Source of the DNA: a virus
Direction: 5' to 3' (one strand)
Length of the DNA stretch: 43,940 bases
IMG/VR virus record: IMGVR_UViG_3300044707_000492
Location: 1 to 43,940 of that record
The notes beneath the pieces were generated by a model. The model did not search any database. It was not told the origin of the DNA and worked only from the letters and a program-made list of their open reading frames with translations. The translations under genes and the position numbers were made by a program. Shown piece after piece: positions 5,979 to 14,729 of this stretch (positions are counted from its first letter, which is position 1; each line of letters starts with the position of its first letter).

Positions 5979-6012
5979 CAATAGACCACAAACGAATTTT
6001 GGAGAATATGCC

Positions 6013-6324
6013 ATGAATACTCAGTCATTTCAATCATTCGAATCTGACGATGCTTTCTATACCCTGTCGGGATATGATTATCTTGACGCGTGCAGCATTG
6101 AGCGTGATAGACGCGGAAGGAAGTTTAGAGGATACTTACTCTCTTTTTACGTCTCATTTATCGACTTGCCGCCAACAATCAAAGCATGTGACGTATGGTC
6201 ACATAATCGCATCGACGTTCATTTCCACCGCATCGCTGATCTGAGGGCATTTCACAAGCGCGTCATTGAATCAGGCATCACTCTCACCGACTCATCATTG
6301 AACGAAATACCAGTGATCATCTGA
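6013..6324 (+). CDS. Hypothetical early protein, last of left operon
   Basis: A 103-aa protein of unknown function. It contains DAFYTLSGYDYLDACSIERD and a C-terminal beta-alpha-beta stretch (IDVHFHRIADLRAFHKRVIE). No metal or nucleotide motif. The ATG follows TTGGAG with slightly long spacing. It is the last gene before the strong terminator at 6339. Confidence 0.65.
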   Translation: MNTQSFQSFESDDAFYTLSGYDYLDACSIERDRRGRKFRGYLLSFYVSFIDLPPTIKACDVWSHNRIDVHFHRIADLRAFHKRVIESGITLTDSSLNEIPVII

Positions 6325-6338
6325 CAATTGACGTAGTT

Positions 6339-6370
6339 GCTCGGTGGCTTCGGCCATCGGGCATTTTTTT
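6339..6370 (+). terminator. Strong intrinsic terminator (UUCG tetraloop)
   Basis: GCTCGGTGGC (6339-6348), loop TTCG, GCCATCGGGC (6353-6362), then A and seven T. The stem is 10 bp with two G-T wobbles, capped by a stable UUCG tetraloop. It ends the left-arm operon. Confidence 0.9.
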
Positions 6371-6555
6371 ATGCCCACACCCAAGGGTAGACCTTCCGCT
6401 ATTTACACTACTTTTTCGCAACTTTTCACTGGAATCAACTTACTTTGAGGGCCGTCCGTGGCTGGGATTGGTCACTGCTCCGGTACGTCCTGTCCTGCCG
6501 CCTTCACCGCCATCCAACCCAGTGTATCAATGTGCGGGGGGTGTGTGTCAAGACC

Positions 6556-6582
6556 TTTCAGTAATTTCTGTAATGACTGAAA
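6556..6582 (+). promoter_or_regulatory. Dyad-symmetric site, possible operator
   Basis: TTTCAGT (6556-6562) and ACTGAAA (6576-6582), 13 bp apart, are perfect inverted repeats. They lie about 90 bp upstream of the first late gene, a plausible site for a late regulator. Confidence 0.4.
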
Positions 6583-6594
6583 TGATTGACCGGG

Positions 6595-6623
6595 TGGGCA
6601 TCATTGTGGTAGTGGTGGATAAT
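6595..6623 (+). promoter_or_regulatory. Weak sigma70-like promoter candidate for late genes
   Basis: TGGGCA, 17-bp spacer, GATAAT: four of six and five of six consensus matches. It lies 46 bp upstream of the small terminase start. No better candidate was seen in the gap. Confidence 0.3.
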
Positions 6624-6668
6624 ACGAATTGAGAAATCGTAACACTGGATGAAAGGGTAAGGGTGCAG

Positions 6669-7070
6669 ATGTCACATAATGGAGACATACCACTAAATCA
6701 GCAGTTAGCGATCTATAAGAACGCAGTAAAGCACCGATGGGATGTGCCTGCGGAAGTGAGAGCCAAGGTAGTCGAGAAACTTAACGAGATTGTCGAGAAT
6801 GTGAACGGAGAATATAAGCCCAAAGACATCGTATCGGCATCAAAGACGCTGGCTGATATTGTCCATCAGCAGGCGTCAACCGATATTGCGGTGACTAATC
6901 TGGAAATGAGAATCGAGGAACATCGAACACTCAGGACATTTGAGTCATCGCTTACATCAGACTTTGCTACAGGGCCAAAAGTGCTGTCGTATGTCGATGA
7001 TACGCCACAGGAAAGTGAACCTGATCCAGTCATAGACGTTGAGGTTGAGGATGCCCCACAAAATCTATAA
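6669..7070 (+). CDS. Probable terminase small subunit
   Basis: A 133-aa protein placed directly before the large terminase genes. It is helical throughout (LNQQLAIYKNAVKHRWDVP, VRAKVVEKLNEIVENVNGEY, VSASKTLADIVHQQASTD) with an acidic tail. This suits a DNA-recognition and oligomerisation subunit, but no diagnostic motif is seen; the call is positional. The ATG at 6669 is preferred over GTG at 6663 because AAGGGTG lies just upstream. The last 20 nt overlap the next gene. Confidence 0.55.
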   Translation: MSHNGDIPLNQQLAIYKNAVKHRWDVPAEVRAKVVEKLNEIVENVNGEYKPKDIVSASKTLADIVHQQASTDIAVTNLEMRIEEHRTLRTFESSLTSDFATGPKVLSYVDDTPQESEPDPVIDVEVEDAPQNL

Positions 7071-7293
7071 CCCGCTCATGCGTTGCTGGTGGAATATCCG
7101 TTATCAGGCCGAGCGTGACGGCGTAACCGTTGACCCGCTCTGGCTCAAGTCGTGGCCTGACTTCAGGGATTGGGCCAACTTCAACGGGTACAAGGATAAT
7201 CTGCAACTTTGCCGTATGGTCTCCGCCAAAGGATTCCACCCGGATAACTGCTACTGGAAACCAAAGGCAAAAAAACGTGCGAAATGCGATTGA
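7051..7293 (+). CDS. Small DNA-binding-type protein (AP2/HNH-associated fold)
   Basis: An 80-aa protein. The pattern NPLMRCWWNIRYQAE, then WPDFRDWANFNGYKDNLQLCR, then GFHPDNCYWKPK resembles the DNA-binding part of phage HNH/AP2-type proteins (a W..F..WA..NGY...L.L.R......NC.W series). The HNH catalytic residues are absent. It may be a solo DNA-binding domain or a remnant of a homing endonuclease. The ATG at 7051 lies in the small terminase gene, and the 3' end overlaps the large terminase start. Confidence 0.6.
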   Translation: MPHKIYNPLMRCWWNIRYQAERDGVTVDPLWLKSWPDFRDWANFNGYKDNLQLCRMVSAKGFHPDNCYWKPKAKKRAKCD

Positions 7294-8671
7294 TCTGTCG
7301 CTGTCCAAGACAGTGCCAGACTGGCTCTGGGCTGAACGAGAACACTGCAAGCATGACATTGCACGGTTCAACCATGTCGTGCTGGGCCGACCAAAACTCT
7401 GGTCAAAACAGGCCGAACTCTGCGACGCATTCCTCAAACATCCCGTCACTCTCTGCCAGTCAGGTAACTCTACCGGCAAGTCATTCGTGGTTGCGGCCAT
7501 TGCCCTGCACTACCTGACGTTTAACCCCAACTCCAAGATCATCCTCACGGCCTCATCAGAAACGCAGCTTCGAGAAGTCTGCTGGTCATACATCTCCAAG
7601 GCATTCAGTGACTGCCAGTACCGCCTGTTCCCCAAGGCAAGGCTCTATAAGCAGCCACTGAAATTGGAAATCGCCGAGGACTGGTTCCTGCTGGCCTACT
7701 CCACCAAGAAAGCCGAACGCCTCTCAGGCCACCACTCCGAGCATCTGGCATTCATCGTCGATGAAGCGTCCGGTGTTGAGCGTGAAATCTTTGAAGCACT
7801 TGACTCCCTTGCCCCGCACCGCACTCTCCTGATCGGCAACCCGCTCCGGCCCGAAGGTGTGTTCTACGAACGCTGCATGAAACAGGCAATTGAGCCTGAT
7901 CCCAAGACAAAACTCATCAAGATCAAGTCAACCGACACGCCGGATGCCAAGATCGAACGATCCGCGCGTGGTCTGGCGTCCGCTGGCTGGCTTCAACAGA
8001 TGGAACGTGAATGGGGCCGTGGTTCCCAGTGGTGGAAAAGCCACATTGACGCCGACTTCCCCGAGGCGGACGGCGAAGCACTGCTCCCTGCCCCGTGGGT
8101 CGAACGATGTGGCGTCCCACACCGTCAGGCTGGCCCGAGACGTATCGCAATTGACCTTGCAACAGGCACCGGTGGCGACTCGTCCGTTGTCGCCTGTGGC
8201 GATACCGGCGGTATTATCGAATGGTGGCAGTCAAATACCGCCTCAATGGAAGAAACGGCTTGGAAAACATGGGAAATGCGTCAGAAATGGGACGTTTCCG
8301 ATCACCGGATCACCTTCGATGCCCAAGGCGTCGGGGCGGATTTCGCATTCCGGCTCCGATCCAATGGCATCATGAACCCTGTGCCGTATAAATCCCAGCG
8401 AGCCGTCTCCAGCGACTATTTCCTTAACCACAGGGCCGTTTCCTACTGGCGTCTCAGGCAGCGACTTGACCCTACCGGCCAGTATTTCATCCCCTTCAGT
8501 ATCCCCGACAACATGATCTCCGCCATGAAGCGGGAAATCGGCTCGATCTATTACACAACCAACGCCCAAGGCAAGATTTGCATTACCCCCAAGGAAGAAA
8601 TCGTCAAGCTGCTGGGCCGCTCGCCCGATGTTACGGACTGCCTCTCACAACTTTTCGCATATTTGGATTGA
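7277..8671 (+). CDS. terL: Terminase large subunit
   Basis: A 464-aa packaging motor. The ATPase part shows Walker A as CQSGNSTGKS and Walker B as LAFIVDEASG, followed by a coupling-type motif (LLIGNPLRPEG). The nuclease part shows an acidic triad arrangement: IAIDLATGTGGDSS, ITFDAQGVGAD and DVTDCLSQLFAY. The open frame extends to 7130, but the conserved region begins around 7300. GTG at 7277, behind AAAGG, is the likely start, overlapping the preceding gene by 17 nt. It translocates DNA through the portal and cuts concatemers. Confidence 0.92.
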   Translation: MRNAIDLSLSKTVPDWLWAEREHCKHDIARFNHVVLGRPKLWSKQAELCDAFLKHPVTLCQSGNSTGKSFVVAAIALHYLTFNPNSKIILTASSETQLREVCWSYISKAFSDCQYRLFPKARLYKQPLKLEIAEDWFLLAYSTKKAERLSGHHSEHLAFIVDEASGVEREIFEALDSLAPHRTLLIGNPLRPEGVFYERCMKQAIEPDPKTKLIKIKSTDTPDAKIERSARGLASAGWLQQMEREWGRGSQWWKSHIDADFPEADGEALLPAPWVERCGVPHRQAGPRRIAIDLATGTGGDSSVVACGDTGGIIEWWQSNTASMEETAWKTWEMRQKWDVSDHRITFDAQGVGADFAFRLRSNGIMNPVPYKSQRAVSSDYFLNHRAVSYWRLRQRLDPTGQYFIPFSIPDNMISAMKREIGSIYYTTNAQGKICITPKEEIVKLLGRSPDVTDCLSQLFAYLD

Positions 8672-8716
8672 ATTGGGGTACTGATCGGCATTACAATTCT
8701 CACAAAGGGGTCTGTA

Positions 8717-10333
8717 ATGTCAATGAACATATTTTACACTCCGATCTTGGGTAACGCCAAACAGATTGGCGTTGTTCCGGGTCTGATTGTCGCTGAAACC
8801 CCTGAAGAACTGGACGAACTGGTCAAAGGCGGCTTCTCTAACGACCAGCAGCGTCTGACCAACTTCGGAATTGCCAAGGATTGCTATAACGGCAATTTCC
8901 AGAGCTATCTGGCCGATTGGACACAGGGCGATGTCACCCGAGAGAACTCAGCCCGGTTTAGCCTGATCATGCGGCGGACGGTCGATGTCCTTTCGACCCA
9001 TCTCTACCGCAAAGGCCCGAAACGAACTATTTCCGGCCACCCGGAAGCGACCGCTATCCTAGAACGGATCTATTCCGCCAACAATTTCGACACGCTCATG
9101 CAGATGGGCGACCGGACAACATTCATTACCGACTCCGCCGCCGTGGAATTTGTCCCGAACGATGGGATCGATGCCATTACCGTGCCGGTAAAGATCAGGC
9201 TCTGGGACGCCGCCGAATTTATACCAGTCTTTGACACGACCGACTCGCTCAACCCGTGGGCTGTGGCCACTCTCTCCGTGTTTGGTGACAGGAAAGTGGC
9301 GAGAGTATTCACGGCTGATTACATCAGCATGTACTCCAGCCCGATCTGGAACCAGCAGCAGACAGCCAGTGCCACCCAGTCGGCGGCTACACAGGCTCAG
9401 TCGCTTGGAATGACCCAGAATGTCGGCTATCCGATCCCAAACTATCTGGGCGTCCTGCCATTTGAGTTCATGAGCTACGAACTGCCCCGGAACAGTTTCT
9501 GGACAGGCGGTATTGGCCTGCAACTGGCCCACATGAACCTGCATATTAATCGCCGGTTGTCCGATCTGGCTGACAATATCATCCAGTGGCGTCCCAAAGG
9601 CGTGCTAAGAAATGTTAAACCGGACTGGAACTTCCCGCCCAACCAAAAGCCGGGCCAGTTCACCCGCCTCGATGGCATGTCAGGGATCGAATCAAACAAT
9701 AACGAGCCAATCGCTGAATTTATCGCCCCTGACCTGACGTTTACCCAGTACGACTGGAACGACATCTCAGCCTATTCCGATCACATGGTCGAAATGCTGG
9801 GCGTGCCAGCGTCCACCGTGCGCATGCAGCAGCAGGGCGGCACATCGGGCGTGGCCATTATGTCCGAGCAGCTTCCGCTCATCGAACGGGCTGAAGCAAG
9901 GCAGCGAATCTTCGACTACTTTGAGCAGCGGATAGCCAAGAAATGCCTGATGGTGGCAATGGCCCAGCTTCAGAACGCCACACCACAGGATGAAATGACC
10001 GCCATGATGATCCAGCAGGACATCATGTTTATTCAAGCGGCCATGACCGACTTTGACAACGCATTCCATGTGGTCTGGCCCATCATGACCAAAAACAGGC
10101 CGGGGCCGGAACGTGACGCTCACGACGCCTTCCAGTTGAATTTCCAGCGTAAAAGCCGCACGGAAATGACCGCTGAAGATGAGAACATCTCGATAGACGA
10201 AGCGTTTGCCAAGACACAGCAGACCATGAGCCTGATCATGCAGGAAAACATGCTGCTGGCTCAGGCTCAGATGCCGCTAATGCCGCCGCCAGCCGAAAAT
10301 CCACCAGAAACAGGCGAGGCTAAAAATGAGTAA
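8717..10333 (+). CDS. Portal protein
   Basis: A 538-aa protein directly after the large terminase. Its length and layout fit portal proteins: an N-terminal mixed domain, a clip/stem-like central part and a long helical C-terminal region (ISAYSDHMVEMLGVPASTVR, EARQRIFDYFEQRIAKKC) with Gln/Met-rich low complexity at the end. The SGVAIMSEQLPLIE segment resembles the conserved helix in portal families. It forms the dodecameric DNA channel at the capsid vertex. The ATG follows AAAGGGG. It overlaps the next gene by eight bases. Confidence 0.85.
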   Translation: MSMNIFYTPILGNAKQIGVVPGLIVAETPEELDELVKGGFSNDQQRLTNFGIAKDCYNGNFQSYLADWTQGDVTRENSARFSLIMRRTVDVLSTHLYRKGPKRTISGHPEATAILERIYSANNFDTLMQMGDRTTFITDSAAVEFVPNDGIDAITVPVKIRLWDAAEFIPVFDTTDSLNPWAVATLSVFGDRKVARVFTADYISMYSSPIWNQQQTASATQSAATQAQSLGMTQNVGYPIPNYLGVLPFEFMSYELPRNSFWTGGIGLQLAHMNLHINRRLSDLADNIIQWRPKGVLRNVKPDWNFPPNQKPGQFTRLDGMSGIESNNNEPIAEFIAPDLTFTQYDWNDISAYSDHMVEMLGVPASTVRMQQQGGTSGVAIMSEQLPLIERAEARQRIFDYFEQRIAKKCLMVAMAQLQNATPQDEMTAMMIQQDIMFIQAAMTDFDNAFHVVWPIMTKNRPGPERDAHDAFQLNFQRKSRTEMTAEDENISIDEAFAKTQQTMSLIMQENMLLAQAQMPLMPPPAENPPETGEAKNE

Positions 10334-10694
10334 GTGGAAACAAACCGCCGCAACATATCCCATCGAGTTTTACCCCGGCAATAACGTCACGCTGGCTTTC
10401 CAGATCACGTCGCCCGTCACAGCCAATAACATCACGACCAATGTTCCGGTCAATATCACGGGGTATCAGTTTGAAGCCAATCTGACCGTCAACGGGCAGT
10501 CGTTTAACGGCTCGGTTTCGGTGATCAGTGCAGCCAACGGCACGATTGCACCGGCTTTCTCCCGCGACCTGACCTCCAGCGTCCCCGAAGGTTGCCACGG
10601 CTGGGAGCTGAACATGACCGACGCAGCCAACTACAAGCGAACAATTCTGGCAGGCCCAGCCATTGCCAAGTGCAAGGGAGGTTGCAGTGCCTGA
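10326..10694 (+). CDS. Small structural protein, Ig-like or fibre-anchoring
   Basis: A 122-aa, beta-rich protein (YPGNNVTLAFQITSPV, GYQFEANLTVNGQSF, HGWELNMTDAANYKRTILAG). The strand periodicity suggests an Ig-like or fibre-linker domain. It ends in a Cys pair (KCKGGC). Eight-base overlaps with both neighbours point to coupled translation with the portal and the fibre. No named family was recognised; the virion role is inferred from context. Confidence 0.55.
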   Translation: MSKWKQTAATYPIEFYPGNNVTLAFQITSPVTANNITTNVPVNITGYQFEANLTVNGQSFNGSVSVISAANGTIAPAFSRDLTSSVPEGCHGWELNMTDAANYKRTILAGPAIAKCKGGCSA

Positions 10695-11820
10695 CCCAAT
10701 CGTTATTCTGGCAAATTCGCCGGATCAGATCGTCCTTTCGCCCCTTTCCGTAACGATTTTTCAGGATGATCGAACGGCAATGGTCACGTCCGTCAATAAC
10801 ATGACGGGCAACGTATCGATCAATTACGGCAATCTTCCCGGCACGCCGAATCTAGCGGTTTATCAGACAGTCGCCAATAACACTTGGGCCAACCTGACAG
10901 GTAAGCCAACTTTTGCCACGGTGGCAACAAGCGGCAGTTACAGCGATCTTTCTGGCCTGCCGAACCTGAATGTATATCTGTTGAGTTCAACGGCAGCATC
11001 GACCTATCAGCCCATTGGAAACTACGTCGCGGCATCCTGCCTGACTTGGTCAAACATCACGGGTAAACCGACATTTGCGACTGTGGCAACGTCAGGAGCT
11101 TACTCTGACCTTGCAGGCACGCCGAATCTGGGTGTTTACCTGCTTAGCACCACAGCAGCCAGCACCTATTATTTGCAGACGAACCCAGCGGGATATATCA
11201 CGGCTTCCTGCCTGACTTATTCGAACATCACGGGCACACCAAATTTAGGGCTGTATCTGACAACAGCCAATGCAGCGGCAACTTATCTGCCATCGGCCAA
11301 CTTCAGTTTTGCCAATATCACGGGCAAGCCGACGACAGTTGCAGGATACGGCATTACCGATGGATTGACGACCGGTAACGCATCGGCTACTTATGCCACG
11401 ATTGCGAGCCTTTCCAGCTATGCCACCCTCACAACCAACACCTTCACGGGCCAGCAGAACTTCGGCAGCAATATCCTCGATAAGCCACGTCTGCAAGCCC
11501 TCAGAGAGAGCTATTCCAGCCCGACGATCAGCAGCGGCACATTGACGCTCGATTTGAGTGTGGCAAACAACTTTTACACGTCCCTCAATGCGGCTATCAC
11601 AACCATTTCAATTACCAACGTGCCAGCAAGCACGATGGAAGCAAATTTCAAGCTGGAACTGACCTCTGACGGCACGGCTCGGGCAATTACTTGGCCGGGT
11701 TCATTCACATGGCTTTCGGGCTCTGCCCCATCAGTGCCTTCAACCAACGGGGCCAAGACGGTTCTTCTCGGGTACACAAAGGACGGCGGAACAAGCTGGT
11801 CGATAGGGTCGAACAAGTGA
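10687..11820 (+). CDS. Repeat-bearing tail/head fibre protein
   Basis: A 377-aa protein starting at GTG 10687 behind GGGAGG. The middle holds repeats typical of phage fibres: WANLTGKPTFATVATSG, SYSDLSGLPNL, then WSNITGKPTFATVATSG, AYSDLAGTPNLGVYLL and two shorter copies (YSNITGTPNLGLYL, FANITGKP). GITDG follows, as in many collar/fibre proteins. The C-terminal part is a beta domain (TFTWLSGSAPSVPST...YTKDGGTSWSIG). Such repeats form trimeric beta shafts for host binding. It lies unusually between portal and scaffold. Confidence 0.8.
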   Translation: MPDPIVILANSPDQIVLSPLSVTIFQDDRTAMVTSVNNMTGNVSINYGNLPGTPNLAVYQTVANNTWANLTGKPTFATVATSGSYSDLSGLPNLNVYLLSSTAASTYQPIGNYVAASCLTWSNITGKPTFATVATSGAYSDLAGTPNLGVYLLSTTAASTYYLQTNPAGYITASCLTYSNITGTPNLGLYLTTANAAATYLPSANFSFANITGKPTTVAGYGITDGLTTGNASATYATIASLSSYATLTTNTFTGQQNFGSNILDKPRLQALRESYSSPTISSGTLTLDLSVANNFYTSLNAAITTISITNVPASTMEANFKLELTSDGTARAITWPGSFTWLSGSAPSVPSTNGAKTVLLGYTKDGGTSWSIGSNK

Positions 11821-13286
11821 TAGCGAAAAAGCTCTTACAAGTTCTGAAGCCTGCAACAGGCGGCGGTGGTGGTGCTTTTACCCCATCGCAGCTTACCGGC
11901 CTTCAGCGGTGGTATTCCGCAACGGATGTTGTCACCTCTGGAACAAATGTCACGCAGTTTAACGACAAATCAGGCGGCTCAAATCACGCCACGCAGGCCA
12001 CCGGCACGAGACAGCCAGTATTAAAGACCAATCAGGGCAGCGGCTTTCAGACCGTCTCTTTTGATGGTGTCGATGACATTATCAATTTCGCATCAATGAC
12101 CCTGACCGGTGATTTTACGATTTACTGGATCGGCTACATGCGTGAGGCAAATGATAGCGGCGGCGGCTTTTTTGGCGAGGCAGACGCCAGCCTCAATTCG
12201 CTCAATACTTATCTTCAAGGAACATATTGGTACACCGCCTTGGGCGACATTGCTCAGGGCAACAATTATGCTATCACAAACGGCCTATTTTGTGAGATTG
12301 TCGCAAGGCGGACAGGCACAACGGTCACGATTGAGGTCAACGGCACCACCAACTCGACAAGCGGGCCGGTTAATGCAAATCCTGTCATTGGGCAGATTGG
12401 CAGGGTTTATGGCGGCTATGCAAAGGTTGATCTGGCTGAATTTCTGGTTTACAACCAATATCACGACAACGCCACAAAGGCACAGGTATTAAACTGGGCG
12501 GATCAGACTTATGTTGCGCCTTATCCGCTAATCTTGCCCATCTCAGGGGCGGCTTTATGGCTTGATGGGGCAAGGCGAAGCAGTTTGTTTACAGACGCAG
12601 GGGTTACAAATGTCAGCACAGATGGTCAAGCCGTTTATCAGTGGAGTGATCTGTCAGGAAACAGTCGTACAGCCCTGCAAACAACGCTTGCCAACCGGCC
12701 TTTGTATCGCTCACCGTCCAACGGGCATAACGGGCTTTCAACAACATCATACGATGGCACAAACGATTTCTTTTCTGTGTCAAACACCGAAAACTGGGGA
12801 TTGGTGTTCTCAGGTGATTTTACGATTGATCTTTGGGCAAAATTCACAGACAACACGGCACAGCAAGACCTTTTAGGGCAAGATACTGGCGGCGGACAGC
12901 AACCCAAATGGATTCTCGGGTTAAATAACCCCGGAATTGCTGGTGCGGGCGTGCTTGGGTTTTTGTACAACCTGAATAACACACAAAACTACACTTTTGG
13001 CGTCAACTGGACTCCTGCAAATAATATTCTTTACAGAATCACGGTCACTCGCTCAGGCAACGACACGAAGTTTTACATTAATGGCACACAGCAGGGAGCA
13101 ACCAACACGTCAACAAACAGGCCGAGAGCAGCCACAAACATAAAACTGACTGTTGGGCAGGACGGCGAAGGCTACAGATACACAAAGGGCCAGTTCGGCG
13201 AAGTGTTATTCTTCCCGTTTGCTTACTCCGCTTCTGACATGACAGCGATGTCAGCCTATTCTCTTGCTAAATGGGGTGTGTCGTGA
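11817..13286 (+). CDS. Two-domain LamG/ConA-like adhesin
   Basis: A 489-aa protein. The start is GTG 11817 (GTGA overlap with the fibre stop). After a GGGGGAF linker come two laminin-G/concanavalin-like domains. The first is marked by LQRWYSATDVV...FNDKSGGSNHATQ...SFDGVDD, the second by ALWLDGARRSS...WSDLSGNSRTAL...SYDGTND. Both end in FYING/EVNG-type strands and an AEFLVYN/GEVLFFP strand. Such domains bind sugars or proteins. With the adjacent fibre it probably forms the receptor-binding structure. Confidence 0.8.
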   Translation: MIAKKLLQVLKPATGGGGGAFTPSQLTGLQRWYSATDVVTSGTNVTQFNDKSGGSNHATQATGTRQPVLKTNQGSGFQTVSFDGVDDIINFASMTLTGDFTIYWIGYMREANDSGGGFFGEADASLNSLNTYLQGTYWYTALGDIAQGNNYAITNGLFCEIVARRTGTTVTIEVNGTTNSTSGPVNANPVIGQIGRVYGGYAKVDLAEFLVYNQYHDNATKAQVLNWADQTYVAPYPLILPISGAALWLDGARRSSLFTDAGVTNVSTDGQAVYQWSDLSGNSRTALQTTLANRPLYRSPSNGHNGLSTTSYDGTNDFFSVSNTENWGLVFSGDFTIDLWAKFTDNTAQQDLLGQDTGGGQQPKWILGLNNPGIAGAGVLGFLYNLNNTQNYTFGVNWTPANNILYRITVTRSGNDTKFYINGTQQGATNTSTNRPRAATNIKLTVGQDGEGYRYTKGQFGEVLFFPFAYSASDMTAMSAYSLAKWGVS

Positions 13287-13882
13287 GTCTCTACTGCCTC
13301 GTCGTCAATGGTAATATCGGAGCCCCGGCTGCATTGCCTCGGGACTATCGAAATATCAGCAATTTCTATGCTCTACCCCAGTCAGAACTGGCCCGTTATG
13401 GCTGGTATCCGTTTAACCCAGCCACCAAGCCGACGATCAACGAACAGACCCAGAAAGCGGTTGAAACACTGACATTTGACGTTCAGCGAGGGCAGGTAAA
13501 TCAATCTTGGCAGGTGGTAAGCCTGACGCAACAGGAGCAGCTCAGCTACCTGCGATCAATCCGGCCTGTATTTGCCAAGTATCTCAGAGATTATCTGGAT
13601 AAATCAGTTGCCCCGCGAGATTACGACAATATCGATACCGCTGGCGACTGGACAGACGATTCAGATGCAGCATGGGCCGCTGAATCAAAGCAGGCCAGAG
13701 AGTTTCGATCAGCCTGTTACAAAACTTCGTACCAGATTGAAAATGACGTTGTTTCAGGCGTTCGACCCGTGCCGACACTGCAACAGTTTGAAGATGCCAT
13801 GCCACGATTAGGCTGGGGCTATCCGCCACCACCACCGGCACCACCTAACGGCAACGGTACAGCCAACGGGCCAATGCCATGA
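13283..13882 (+). CDS. Fibre-associated protein (tail fibre assembly-like)
   Basis: A 199-aa protein starting at GTG 13283 (GTGA overlap) or less likely ATG 13271. The C-terminal half contains RDYDNIDTAGDWTDD, WAAESKQAREFRSACY and PTLQQFEDAMP, a pattern like the yDnI..a.....p.f.aEg.a...WRdavw region of phage tail proteins of the DUF4376/XkdW type. A proline-rich end follows (GYPPPPPAPP). It probably supports folding or attachment of the fibre encoded just upstream. Assignment is by motif only. Confidence 0.55.
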   Translation: MSLYCLVVNGNIGAPAALPRDYRNISNFYALPQSELARYGWYPFNPATKPTINEQTQKAVETLTFDVQRGQVNQSWQVVSLTQQEQLSYLRSIRPVFAKYLRDYLDKSVAPRDYDNIDTAGDWTDDSDAAWAAESKQAREFRSACYKTSYQIENDVVSGVRPVPTLQQFEDAMPRLGWGYPPPPPAPPNGNGTANGPMP

Positions 13883-14337
13883 CATTTACCAATGCCGCCC
13901 GCAATTTTACGTTCCTGATGATTGTCGCCTTTGTGCTGCTGATTGTTGACCTCTACAAGTGGCAGACAGGCGGTCAAACGTGGTCAGAAGCGATTTGGGC
14001 AGTGAATCAGAAAACGCTGGCCCTTTCGTTCGGTGTGGGTGTCGTTTGCGGCCATCTTTTTACAGTGCCCAGAAAGGGAATATCAATGCCCGAACCTGAG
14101 ATAAAGCAGTTGCCCTCGATTTGGGGCTATATCAACTGGCGAGAGCTGAGAAACATTGTTATTGCCAGCAATGTTTTACAAGCACTTTTGGACTCGGTAA
14201 TTATACCGATCCTGCAAAATCACTCGCTATGGCTTTCAGAGCCTTGGTCAAGCAGGGTTGCGCCATTCATTGCATTAATCATAGCGTTGCTGTCAGGACG
14301 AGAGTTTGGAAGGCGAATGATTCGTCAAGGGAACTAA
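13879..14337 (+). CDS. Membrane protein, holin candidate
   Basis: A 152-aa protein with three apparent membrane segments (about residues 10-26, 50-66 and 130-145: FLMIVAFVLLIVDLY, LALSFGVGVVCGHLF, FIALIIALLSG) and a short basic tail. It starts with an ATGA overlap. Its place in a cluster of small membrane proteins just upstream of a peptidase is what one expects of a holin or antiholin, but no holin family was recognised. Confidence 0.6.
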   Translation: MTFTNAARNFTFLMIVAFVLLIVDLYKWQTGGQTWSEAIWAVNQKTLALSFGVGVVCGHLFTVPRKGISMPEPEIKQLPSIWGYINWRELRNIVIASNVLQALLDSVIIPILQNHSLWLSEPWSSRVAPFIALIIALLSGREFGRRMIRQGN

Positions 14338-14339
14338 GG

Positions 14340-14699
14340 ATGCTCGATTTAGATCACGATTCAACCAGAAGTTTCATAGATTCCATAGGGGATCGGCTAT
14401 TGGGGCCGGCTTGGATTGTAATCGGCACGCTTGAACTGGCTTCGGCTGTTGTTACAGCCGCTCAGGGCAAGTATTCAAGCGGCCTTGAAGGCTTCGGGCA
14501 TCACGTTATGGATCTTTTCATTCCAGCCGTTACGGCAACGATAGGGTATTTCACAATGAGAAATCGTCGTGAATATTACCGGATAAAATTAGAGCTTGAG
14601 CAACAGAACGAACGGCTCAGGCTCGAAAACGAGAATTTTGCGCTTCGGATAGAAGCCGCAAAACTTGGTGTGCCCGATAAGGGCGATATTGGCGTTTGA
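14340..14699 (+). CDS. Membrane protein with coiled-coil tail
   Basis: A 119-aa protein. ATG at 14340 is chosen from the AAGG just upstream and the contact with the previous stop; the frame is open much further upstream inside the previous gene. Two membrane segments (GPAWIVIGTLELASAVVTAA, LFIPAVTATIGYFTM) are followed by a charged coiled coil (KLELEQQNERLRLENENFAL). The hairpin-plus-coiled-coil layout is seen in holins and in spanin-like inner-membrane proteins. Function inferred only from layout and neighbours. Confidence 0.6.
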   Translation: MLDLDHDSTRSFIDSIGDRLLGPAWIVIGTLELASAVVTAAQGKYSSGLEGFGHHVMDLFIPAVTATIGYFTMRNRREYYRIKLELEQQNERLRLENENFALRIEAAKLGVPDKGDIGV

Positions 14700-14729
14700 A
14701 CGCTCTGTCCCGGAAAGGCTAGGTGATCT

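Larger units (their letters stand above)
6371..6668 (+). other. Gene-free control gap before the late operon
   Basis: No supported open frame on either strand. It contains a dyad, TTTCAGT (6556-6562) with ACTGAAA (6576-6582), and a G/T-rich patch near 6530-6550. There is a weak promoter-like pair close to the small terminase gene. The position between the early terminator and the first packaging gene makes it the expected late-promoter and cos/pac neighbourhood, but no cos site can be defined by eye. Confidence 0.6.
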
